5,383 bases of DNA from Heliobacteriaceae bacterium (lineage in GTDB: Bacteria; Cyanobacteriota; Vampirovibrionia; Gastranaerophilales; Gastranaerophilaceae): NCBI GenBank assembly GCA_031267015.1, contig JAIRZW010000087.1, positions 1 through 5,383 of the forward strand. The letters run 5' to 3'. A program made the position numbers and the translations under genes. Below are positions 1 through 4,450 of the stretch, piece after piece. The notes under the pieces are model-generated. The model had not been told where the DNA came from. It ran no database searches and saw only the letters and a list, made by a program, of their open reading frames with translations. Position 1 is the stretch's first letter. Each line of letters begins with the position of its first letter.

Positions 1-830
1 GTTCCCGGGTTGTTGACCGCAAAGTTTGGCCCTGAGGCTATAAGAACGTTCGGAACCCTGTTGGCTTTGGCAATCTCAAGCTGCTTTTTCGCAAGTTCGA
101 TGCTATTCTTCTGAAGCCGCAGTTCAGGACGGTTCTCAAACGCAATTATGTTGAGGTTTTCTATGTTTAAGTTGTGCTGCTCCTGACTTAATGCGGCAAT
201 ATCCCGGTAATTATGCTCCAATGCCGGGGTTTCCAGAACGCCGTCTTTATGAAGCTGGTTTCCCAAAAATGCATTAAGGCTGCTGTGCGCTTCGTTTATT
301 TCCGACTGCACGCTGTGAAGCTCGATTTGCGCATTCAGCCGAATCATTTCCGCATTAATCATGTCAGAGCGCGAAGCTGTTTTGCGGCTTTTGTTCAGAG
401 AATCGATTACGTAAATTATATCCTCTATAAGCTGCTTTTTCCGCTGTGCAGCGTAAAGCTCAATATAGGCCTTACGTACGTTTGACTTAATATCAAGGAT
501 TTTTGTGTCAATCTCATCCTTCACAATCTCGTGCTGAATCCGTGCGGCTTGTGTACGTTTTTTGCGTTTTCCCGCGGTCTCAATAATCATCTGAATGCCG
601 GTGCGATAATCCTTGTCAGCAAACCCGCTGTCGGCTATGAAAACAGGATTTAATCTGGTGTTTGCAGTGAAAACCTGCGCCTCCGTTACTCCGAATCGCG
701 CCTGTGCCGCGCGAAGTTCGCCGGAATTGCGCATCGCAATGTCAATCGCCTCGTCTATGCCCGCCAAATAAAGCAGCTCGGCGCGCGCAGGCATGGTCAG
801 CAAAAAAAGTATTAAAATTATTCTTTTCAT
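1..830 (-). CDS. TolC-family outer membrane efflux protein, N-terminal part (runs off window)
   Basis: Reading the minus strand from the ATG at 830-828 gives 276 codons with no stop, so the gene continues past the left edge. The protein opens with a signal peptide: MKR, a hydrophobic stretch (IILILFLLTM), then a probable cleavage after PARA at about residue 17. The mature start, with 'IDEAIDIAMRNSGELRAAQ', is the typical first helix of the outer membrane efflux protein (OEP) repeat, in which family members begin with an A-x(3)-NP/NS-like turn. Long polar, coiled-coil-like helices follow (residues about 95-185), then a second 'ENRPELRLQKNSIELAKKQLEIAKANRVPNV'-like segment, the hallmark helix pair of TolC/CzcC proteins. 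Family members form trimeric outer-membrane ducts for RND or ABC exporters. Full proteins are usually a little over 400 residues, so roughly a third is missing. No clear Shine-Dalgarno precedes the ATG. The exporter partners and substrate are not visible, so no gene symbol is given. Confidence 0.88.
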   Translation of the reverse strand, partial: MKRIILILFLLTMPARAELLYLAGIDEAIDIAMRNSGELRAAQARFGVTEAQVFTANTRLNPVFIADSGFADKDYRTGIQMIIETAGKRKKRTQAARIQHEIVKDEIDTKILDIKSNVRKAYIELYAAQRKKQLIEDIIYVIDSLNKSRKTASRSDMINAEMIRLNAQIELHSVQSEINEAHSSLNAFLGNQLHKDGVLETPALEHNYRDIAALSQEQHNLNIENLNIIAFENRPELRLQKNSIELAKKQLEIAKANRVPNVLIASGPNFAVNNPG

Positions 831-899
831 GCAAATAATAATACGTTAACCGTTGGCTCTGAACAGTAAACAGCCGGACTAACCCGAAAGTTTATATAC

Positions 900-927
900 T
901 TTACAAAAAAAAAATTTGTATTATAAT
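900..927 (+). promoter_or_regulatory. sigma-70 type promoter for tRNA-Asn
   Basis: A -35 box TTTACA (900-905, five of six consensus bases) and a perfect -10 box TATAAT (922-927) are separated by 16 bp in an A/T-rich tract. Transcription should begin near 934. That is exactly where the first copy of the duplicated tRNA 5' end starts, leaving a leader of about 90 nt before the mature tRNA. No promoter of similar quality was found on the opposite strand for the efflux gene. Confidence 0.7.
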
Positions 928-934
928 GATAATA

Positions 935-1026
935 TATTCCTCAGTAGCTCCTATGCCGAGTTTACGAGGCAAGTTTCAAATTTTCGGAGCAACGTTGCTC
1001 CGCCGACAATTAAATAACAAGATTAT
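935..1026 (+). other. tRNA-Asn leader containing a partial copy of the tRNA 5' half
   Basis: The 16-nt string TATTCCTCAGTAGCTC (935-950) recurs exactly at 1024-1039, where it forms the acceptor 5' strand and D-stem of tRNA-Asn. A second shared string, CGGAGCAAC, is at 985-993 in the leader and 1045-1053 in the tRNA. About 34 nt of unrelated sequence lies between the two strings in the leader. The leader has no anticodon arm, T-arm or 3' acceptor strand, so it is not a functional tRNA. It is best described as a tRNA fragment left by duplication or insertion, or as a structured precursor leader. Confidence 0.6.
985..1002 (+). repeat. perfect 18-bp palindrome in the tRNA leader
   Basis: CGGAGCAAC (985-993) is followed immediately by its reverse complement GTTGCTCCG (994-1002). 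As RNA it can form a seven-pair stem with a four-base loop. Its right half, extended to GTTGCTCCGCCG (994-1005), is also perfectly complementary to CGGCGGAGCAAC at 1042-1053 in the tRNA, so the leader stem competes with a leader-tRNA pairing. Confidence 0.7.
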
Positions 1027-1098
1027 TCCTCAGTAGCTCACCGGCGGAGCAACCGGCTGTTAACCGGTAGGTTGTTGGTTCGAGTCCAACCTGGGGAG
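1027..1098 (+). tRNA. tRNA-Asn (anticodon GTT)
   Basis: A complete cloverleaf can be drawn. Acceptor TCCTCAG (1027-1033) pairs with CTGGGGA (1091-1097), with one G-T pair. D-stem GCTC (1036-1039) pairs with GAGC (1047-1050). Anticodon stem ACCGG (1052-1056) pairs with CCGGT (1064-1068) around the loop CTGTTAA, with GTT at 1059-1061. The variable loop is AGGTT, and T-stem GTTGG pairs with CCAAC around TTCGAGT. The discriminator is G1098 and CCA is not encoded, so it must be added enzymatically. It decodes AAC and AAU. The D-loop is odd: ACCGGCG is only 7 nt, with C where position 15 is usually a purine and G where A21 is usual, so the gene is 72 nt rather than 73. The stems are intact and a functional tRNA is likely. 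Confidence 0.95.
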
Positions 1099-1110
1099 TT
1101 TTTTTTGTGT
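1096..1110 (+). terminator. T-tract after tRNA-Asn, also left copy of a flanking direct repeat
   Basis: Eight T residues (1099-1106) directly follow the discriminator base. They sit after the GC-containing T-arm and acceptor strand and probably serve as the tRNA transcription stop, although no dedicated hairpin abuts them. The string GAG-T8-GTGT here is repeated as GAG-T7-GTGT at 2276-2289, on the far side of the fic/xre module. Confidence 0.4.
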
Positions 1111-1127
1111 CAGAGTTTTCAAAAAAT

Positions 1128-1709
1128 CTAGTTTATAAATTCCAACAATTCTGAATAATCCCCGCTAGCGGCTTTTCTTAGAGCATTGATATAGTTTTTT
1201 CGTAGTTTGGATATTTCGATTAAACTTCCTTCGCCCCAATCAAACTCTTTCTCGTTCAGGCGTTTCATTATTAAATCTGCCATAATCCGTGAAATTCTGC
1301 CGTTACCATTAGGAAATGGGTGTATATGCACAAGTTTATGATGAAAACGTAACGCGATTTCATACGGTTTATAAGTTTTGTTTTCAATCCAGTAGGCAAC
1401 ATCATCATACAGATTTTTCAATTCTGAACTTATCAAATATGGCGCAATTCCTATATTTTTTTCTGTAACCCTGAATTTTCCAGCCCATTTCCAAACATTC
1501 GCAAACATTTTTTTGTGGAGTTTTTGAAGAAATCTTGTGTTTAAAATATTTGCTTTATGTGTCAACAGCCAAACCTGCGCTTCAAATATACCTTTTGCCT
1601 CAAATTCGTTCAGTTCTTCGCGTGTTGTAATCCACTTTTGTTTTAAATCCGGCTTTTCTTCTTCCGACAATGGTGTTGAACTATCGTCAGCTTCAAAAAT
1701 ATTACTCAT
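1128..1709 (-). CDS. Fic domain protein of the 'mobile mystery protein B' type
   Basis: This is a 193-residue protein carrying the complete Fic active-site motif HPFPNGNGRISR at residues 130-141. His130 is the predicted catalytic base, with the Asn-Gly-Asn-Gly-Arg anion-binding loop after it. Fic enzymes usually transfer AMP or another phosphate-containing group from a nucleotide to a target protein. The N-terminal 'WITTREELNEFE' (26-37), the middle 'FANVWKWAGKFRVTEKNIG' (69-87) and the C-terminal 'YINALRKAASGDYSELLEF' match what I recall of the mobile mystery B family, and the length is normal. The exact inhibitory motif (S/T)xxxE(G/N) is not seen; the nearest strings are TPLSEE and TTREEL. 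Its ATG overlaps the stop of the upstream xre gene in ATGA (1706-1709), so the two are translationally coupled. The target and reaction are unknown; a toxin-like role is an inference. The gene is AT-rich relative to its flanks. Confidence 0.92.
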   Translation of the reverse strand: MSNIFEADDSSTPLSEEEKPDLKQKWITTREELNEFEAKGIFEAQVWLLTHKANILNTRFLQKLHKKMFANVWKWAGKFRVTEKNIGIAPYLISSELKNLYDDVAYWIENKTYKPYEIALRFHHKLVHIHPFPNGNGRISRIMADLIMKRLNEKEFDWGEGSLIEISKLRKNYINALRKAASGDYSELLEFIN

Positions 1710-2149
1710 TTCTCATCCCATATCCTGCTTAATGTGCCGTTTAACAAGTCCTGTACGGCATCTTCTAACTGCTCCTGCGGGTCAATGCCTTGACTTTCAA
1801 GTTCCATGTTTTGATTAACTTTTTTAAGTAGTGTCATAGCTTTTTTCTTAGCCTGTTTTTGTACCATTTCCTCTAAAGGTTCATTAGGAATAAGTATATA
1901 AACAAGTTTACAGTTCAAAGCCTCTGCCGCTTTTTCCAGTGTTGAAATTTTTAAGTTACTTTCATTATCCTCTATTTTTGCAATGCGAGGCTGTGTAATT
2001 CTCATGCGTTTTGCAAGTTGGCTTGTTGTCATACCAATAGCCTCACGGATTGTTTTAATCCAGCCTTGCAATGGTTTTTCTTCAAGTTTTGATAATCCTT
2101 TAAACTTTTTATCCAGCGAACGTCGCATTAATTTTTTATCATCAGGCAT
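1706..2149 (-). CDS. XRE-family HTH regulator of the 'mobile mystery protein A' type
   Basis: This 147-residue protein has a Cro/C1-type helix-turn-helix at about residues 30-87 (W30 to L86), including TTSQLAKRMRITQPRIAKIE (41-60), in which 'QLAKRM' and 'QPRIAKIE' form the HTH helices. A basic N-terminus (DKKFKGL) and a charged helical C-terminal tail flank it. Family A proteins are known to occur with a Fic partner (family B), as here, in a two-gene operon with a 4-nt overlap. The ATG at 2149 is supported by the Shine-Dalgarno AGAAAGG (2157-2163), seven bases upstream. The 33-bp tandem repeat covering the promoter suggests that the protein represses its own operon. An antitoxin role towards the Fic protein is plausible by analogy but not shown by the sequence. 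Confidence 0.9.
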   Translation of the reverse strand: MPDDKKLMRRSLDKKFKGLSKLEEKPLQGWIKTIREAIGMTTSQLAKRMRITQPRIAKIEDNESNLKISTLEKAAEALNCKLVYILIPNEPLEEMVQKQAKKKAMTLLKKVNQNMELESQGIDPQEQLEDAVQDLLNGTLSRIWDEK

Positions 2150-2150
2150 G

Positions 2151-2223
2151 TTATAACCTTTCTATTATATTTTTGCATAAAAATTATAACATATCTATTA
2201 TAATTTTGCAAGTATTTTATAAC
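2151..2223. repeat. 33-bp tandem repeat (about 2.2 copies), candidate operator
   Basis: Unit 1 (2151-2183) and unit 2 (2184-2216) match at 25 of 33 positions, and at 24 of the first 27. A third partial unit, TTATAAC, follows at 2217-2223. The marker TTATAAC therefore recurs at 2151, 2184 and 2217, an exact 33-bp period of about three helical turns. Each full unit also carries TCTATTATA and TTTTGCA. The repeat lies between the xre start codon and its -35 box and contains the -10 box, a natural place for autoregulation. Confidence 0.8.
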
Positions 2224-2225
2224 AA
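2197..2225 (-). promoter_or_regulatory. promoter of the xre-fic operon
   Basis: On the minus strand a -35 box TTGTTA (2225-2220) lies 17 bp before a perfect -10 box TATAAT (2202-2197). This predicts a start near 2190 and a 5' leader of about 40 nt that includes the Shine-Dalgarno. A second TATAAT in repeat unit 1 (2169-2164) has a poorer -35 and would start inside or beyond the ribosome site, so the distal one is preferred. Confidence 0.6.
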
Positions 2226-2234
2226 AATTGTAAT

Positions 2235-2266
2235 TACTCAATTACACAAAATGTCCTAATTGAGTA
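2235..2266. repeat. 10-bp perfect inverted repeat with 12-bp spacer
   Basis: TACTCAATTA (2235-2244) is the exact reverse complement of TAATTGAGTA (2257-2266). It lies upstream of the xre promoter and has no T-tract on either side, which argues against an intrinsic terminator. It may be a protein-binding site or an end structure of the inserted module. Confidence 0.6.
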
Positions 2267-2275
2267 CAGTCAAGT

Positions 2276-2289
2276 GAGTTTTTTTGTGT
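2276..2289. repeat. right copy of GAG-T(7-8)-GTGT direct repeat
   Basis: GAG-T7-GTGT here matches GAG-T8-GTGT at 1096-1110, which straddles the 3' end of tRNA-Asn. The two copies enclose the AT-rich xre/fic module. The repeat is short and dominated by T, so it could be chance. It is recorded because of its position as a possible attachment-site remnant. Confidence 0.35.
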
Positions 2290-2303
2290 TTAAAAATGAA
2301 GGC

Positions 2304-2350
2304 GGATTTGCTTAAATCCCACAGTCAGATTAGCCGGTTCGGCGTTTTTT
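2304..2350 (+). terminator. two small stem-loops ending in a T-tract (weak terminator or attenuator)
   Basis: GGATTT (2304-2309) and AAATCC (2314-2319) form a six-pair stem with loop GCTT. GCCG (2333-2336) and CGGC (2340-2343) form a short GC stem with loop GTT, followed after one G by six T (2345-2350). No plus-strand gene lies upstream other than tRNA-Asn. The element would insulate the downstream enzyme gene or attenuate transcription reaching it. The GC stem is only four pairs, so confidence is low. Confidence 0.35.
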
Positions 2351-2367
2351 GTACGCAAGGGCTGAAT

Positions 2368-2400
2368 TATAATTTTTTTTGTAATAAGTTTATCAGGAGA
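2368..2400 (+). promoter_or_regulatory. -10 box and ribosome binding site of the oxoamine synthase gene
   Basis: A perfect TATAAT sits at 2368-2373, but no good -35 box is found 16-18 bp upstream, where the sequence is T-rich. The promoter call is therefore tentative. The Shine-Dalgarno AGGAGA (2395-2400) is strong and well spaced from the ATG at 2405, and it fixes that start. Confidence 0.45.
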
Positions 2401-2404
2401 GATT

Positions 2405-3658
2405 ATGGGTTTGGTAAAACAAAAGTTTGAAGATTATGAGACCGCGGCAGGTAAAAATGATATTTTAGAAAAAGCAAGGCAGGTACACGAAATTTTGTCG
2501 TCGGGCAAAGCAAGCCTTAACGACGCTTTGGGCGCGAAGCTTCTATGCGCTGCCGGGCCTGAGGTTGAGCTGCTTGAAAAAGACGGTAGAAGACAAAAAG
2601 CTATTATGCTGGGTTCAAATTCGTATTTTAATTTTACGACCAACCCGCAGGTAATCCAAGGCGCGCAGGCTGCGCTGGACAAATACGGATATGGCATGGG
2701 TGCGGTGTCTGTATATGCCGGGATTACGGAGCTTCATCAGGAGCTTGAGTCGCTTATCGCGGAGTTCTACGGGTGTGAAGACGCGATTGTGTTTCCGAAC
2801 GGTTATGGCTGCAATGTCGGCATAATCTCGGCGCTTTGCGGTGAGGGTGACGTTATTATAAACGACAGTGCCAACCACGCGTCGATTTTTGACGGGTCAA
2901 AGCTTTCAGGCGCTGAGGTTAAGGTCTATCCGCATGCTAACATGAACGCGCTCGAGCGGATTTTGGCTAAAATCCCGGATTCGCAAAAAGGCCGGCTTAT
3001 AATCACGGACGGGGTGTTTTCAATGCACGGCGATGTTGCGCCGCTGGATAAGCTTGTTCAGCTTGCGAAAAAATACAATGCACGGGTTATGGTGGACGAC
3101 GGGCACGGGCTCGGGATTATGGGCCCGACAGGACGCGGAAGCGCCGAGCATTTCGGGGTTATGAAAGACATTGACCTGCATGTAGGGATGCTTTCCAAAA
3201 CTCCGGGCGCGGTTGGCGGGTATTGCGCGGCAGGCAGGGATGTCATACAGTATCTGAAACTTTATGCGCGTTCGTATTTCTTTTCTACTGCGCTTCCGGC
3301 GCCGGTTGTGGGCGGGCTTGTCGAGGTGTTTAAAATCATGATTCAGGACAAAGCAGGCAGGCGCGAGCTTTGGGAGAATATTAATTATCTGAAATCCTTG
3401 CTGCTCAGTCACGGGTTCAATCTTGGCAGAAGCAATTCCGGAATTGTGCCGGTTATTGTCGGCGATGAGGCAAAATTAATAGATTTTTATAAGGATTTGA
3501 AGCTTGCGGGCGTGTACACGAACATTGTGTCTTATCCTGCCGTACGCCGTAAGGAGTGCAGGATACGGATTTGCGTGATGAAGGAGCTTACGAAAGAGCA
3601 GCTAAAGCAGGCTGCGGACACGATTGCCGTTGTCGGAAAAAAATACGGAGTGATTTAG
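2405..3658 (+). CDS. alpha-oxoamine synthase family PLP enzyme (serine palmitoyltransferase/AONS/KBL-like)
   Basis: This complete 417-residue fold-type I PLP enzyme has the usual family length. The family condenses an amino acid with an acyl-thioester, losing CO2 (SPT, AONS, ALAS) or not (KBL direction). Visible residues: the substrate-loop region GSNSYFNF (70-77); GYGMGAVSVYAGITELHQELE (95-115), a typical 'G(S/T)...G...HxxLE' segment; His158 in NHAS, which stacks on the PLP ring; Asp231 and His234 in VDDGHGLG, which contact the PLP nitrogen and phenolic oxygen; Lys265 in GMLSKTPGAVGGY, which forms the Schiff base; and a C-terminal CRIRICV (385-391) with a likely substrate-carboxylate arginine. 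GSNSYF, NHASIFDG and the Ser-Lys pair look more SPT-like than BioF-like. No biotin, sphingolipid or threonine-degradation gene lies nearby to settle the substrate. Oddities are the Gly in DDGH (usually Ala) and 'SKTPG' after the Schiff-base lysine. Confidence 0.92.
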   Translation: MGLVKQKFEDYETAAGKNDILEKARQVHEILSSGKASLNDALGAKLLCAAGPEVELLEKDGRRQKAIMLGSNSYFNFTTNPQVIQGAQAALDKYGYGMGAVSVYAGITELHQELESLIAEFYGCEDAIVFPNGYGCNVGIISALCGEGDVIINDSANHASIFDGSKLSGAEVKVYPHANMNALERILAKIPDSQKGRLIITDGVFSMHGDVAPLDKLVQLAKKYNARVMVDDGHGLGIMGPTGRGSAEHFGVMKDIDLHVGMLSKTPGAVGGYCAAGRDVIQYLKLYARSYFFSTALPAPVVGGLVEVFKIMIQDKAGRRELWENINYLKSLLLSHGFNLGRSNSGIVPVIVGDEAKLIDFYKDLKLAGVYTNIVSYPAVRRKECRIRICVMKELTKEQLKQAADTIAVVGKKYGVI

Positions 3659-3759
3659 CCCGCCTTGCTAAAGGGGGCAGTGCCGGGGATTGTAAACTTT
3701 AGTGAAGATTACCTTTTAGTATAAGCAATTTTGTTCATGTTTGTTTTTATTATAGGTGT
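3659..3759 (+). other. intergenic segment with weak GC-rich fold
   Basis: After the TAG stop a GC-rich stretch can form CCTT-GCTA-AAGG (3663-3674) nested within CCCG (3659-3662) and CGGG (3684-3687). An alternative pairs CTAAAG (3668-3673) with CTTTAG (3697-3702). No T-tract follows, so it is not a convincing intrinsic terminator. No strong promoter for the next gene is seen, and read-through from the enzyme gene is possible. Confidence 0.3.
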
Positions 3760-4041
3760 ATGAGAATCAACAGTGTCGGTCAGCAGTATAATTATAAGCC
3801 GGCTTTCAAAAGTGAATATATTGTAGACTGTTCGACCGCGATATCGCGCCAGCAGCTTTTGACGATGGGAATGCTGTTCAGCAATTTTTGGATGTACAGG
3901 CCGCGTGAAACTTTCAACCAGATTAAGTACAACAGTTACGGCCGGCACAGAATCAGCTTTAAAGACGGCAGAGATAACATTGTTGAAAAAATTTTAAAAG
4001 ATAATAGTATTGGTTTTCAGAAAGTTGAGAAGAATATATGA
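3760..4041 (+). CDS. unrecognised 93-residue protein, coupled to cutA
   Basis: I do not recognise a domain. The protein is soluble-looking, with no signal peptide. It has a short N-terminal segment MRINSVGQQYNYKPAFKS, a central hydrophobic-aromatic stretch (TMGMLFSNFWMY, 35-46), a basic middle (YRPRE, YGRHRISFK) and a lysine-rich C-terminus. The start is supported by AGG (3754-3756), though it is unusually close to the ATG. The stop overlaps the cutA start as ATGA (4038-4041), which implies co-translation and argues that this is a real gene. The N-terminal style recalls, from memory, small proteins common in Gastranaerophilales-type gut bacteria; this cannot be checked here. Whether it works with CutA is unknown. 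Confidence 0.65.
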   Translation: MRINSVGQQYNYKPAFKSEYIVDCSTAISRQQLLTMGMLFSNFWMYRPRETFNQIKYNSYGRHRISFKDGRDNIVEKILKDNSIGFQKVEKNI

Positions 4042-4343
4042 TTTTGATTATGTGTACTGTTGGCAATGAAGAAAATGCCGGACTTATTGCCGGAGCGCTT
4101 GTTGAGGAAAAGCTTGCGGCATGCGTGAATGTTGTTCCGAAGGTCAGGTCGGTTTATTCATGGAAGGGCGAAATTGTAGAGGACAGCGAACTGCTTTTGA
4201 TTATAAAAACGCGCTCCGAATTGTATGAAAAGGTTGAGGAGCGGATTAAGGAACTGCACAATTACGAGGTTCCTGAAATAATTGCATTTGATATTGCAAA
4301 GGGTTCTAAGGAGTATTTAGACTGGATTGCAGGAAGCGTTTAA
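4038..4343 (+). CDS. cutA: divalent-ion tolerance protein CutA
   Basis: This 101-residue protein is at the usual CutA1 length and is collinear with the family. It has an N-terminal beta strand MILIMCTVGNEENA; LAACVNVVPKVRSVYSWKGE (26-45), including the conserved Cys29 and Trp42; the central strand ELLLIIKTR (51-59); and the signature HNYEVPEIIAFDI (74-86), matching the family H-x-Y-E-x-P-E-I pattern. CutA1 proteins are very stable cytoplasmic trimers with a ferredoxin-like fold, linked in E. coli to tolerance of copper and other divalent metals. The precise biochemical role is unsettled. The start codon overlaps the upstream gene's stop by 4 nt, so expression probably depends on translation of that gene. 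Confidence 0.95.
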   Translation: MILIMCTVGNEENAGLIAGALVEEKLAACVNVVPKVRSVYSWKGEIVEDSELLLIIKTRSELYEKVEERIKELHNYEVPEIIAFDIAKGSKEYLDWIAGSV

Positions 4344-4366
4344 GGCATAAAATATCTCTAATAGTA

Positions 4367-4394
4367 CTACCCGCTCGGGTACCTGCCCGGGTAG
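4367..4394. repeat. GC-rich palindromic element after cutA
   Basis: CTACCCG (4367-4373) pairs perfectly with CGGGTAG (4388-4394) across a 14-nt loop. TACCCG can instead pair with an internal CGGGTA (4376-4381). That internal CGGG can also pair with CCCG at 4386-4389, so several stems are mutually exclusive. A run of G rather than T follows, so it is not a classical terminator. It could stabilise the cutA mRNA 3' end or be a dispersed palindromic repeat. Confidence 0.55.
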
Positions 4395-4415
4395 GGGGGT
4401 GAAAGCTGAAATATA

Positions 4416-4444
4416 TTGACATTAGCCGTATTATATAGTAATAT
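4416..4444 (+). promoter_or_regulatory. promoter of the 61-residue gene, placed for a leaderless mRNA
   Basis: A perfect -35 box TTGACA (4416-4421) is followed after 17 bp by TAATAT (4439-4444; four of six). An alternative -10, TATGAT (4442-4447), has a 20-bp spacer. With the 17-bp arrangement transcription would start at about 4451, the A of the ATG. No Shine-Dalgarno is seen in the 15 bases before the ATG, consistent with leaderless initiation. Confidence 0.5.
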
Positions 4445-4450
4445 GATAGT

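Noticed and set aside
213..485. Plus-strand open frame of 90 codons
   Set aside because: It lies wholly opposite the efflux protein gene, which has signal peptide and family features; the plus-strand product is Cys/Phe-rich without domain character and has no ribosome site.
938..1010. A second tRNA gene beginning TCCTCAGTAGCTC
   Set aside because: Only the acceptor 5' strand and D-stem are copied; no anticodon arm, T-arm or matching 3' acceptor strand follows.
1537..1818. Plus-strand open frame opposite fic and xre
   Set aside because: It spans the junction of two well-supported minus-strand genes and has no recognisable features; it is a shadow frame.
2151..2223. CRISPR-like repeat because of the roughly 33-bp unit length
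   Set aside because: The units are directly adjacent with no spacers, there are only two full copies, and they cover a promoter.
3020..3412. Minus-strand open frame of 130 codons (and the nested or nearby minus frames at 2434-2878 and 3058-3246)
   Set aside because: All lie opposite the oxoamine synthase gene, which keeps every catalytic residue; the minus-strand products show no domains.
2405..3658. Naming the enzyme bioF, kbl or spt
   Set aside because: The active-site sequence supports the family, but substrate choice cannot be decided from motifs, and no pathway genes are nearby.
3709..3948. Minus-strand open frame of 79 codons opposite the 93-residue gene
   Set aside because: The plus-strand frame is favoured by its ATGA coupling to cutA; the minus frame has no ribosome site or recognisable content.
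4367..4394. Intrinsic terminator of cutA
   Set aside because: The stem is good but is followed by G residues, not T, so it is recorded only as a palindrome.
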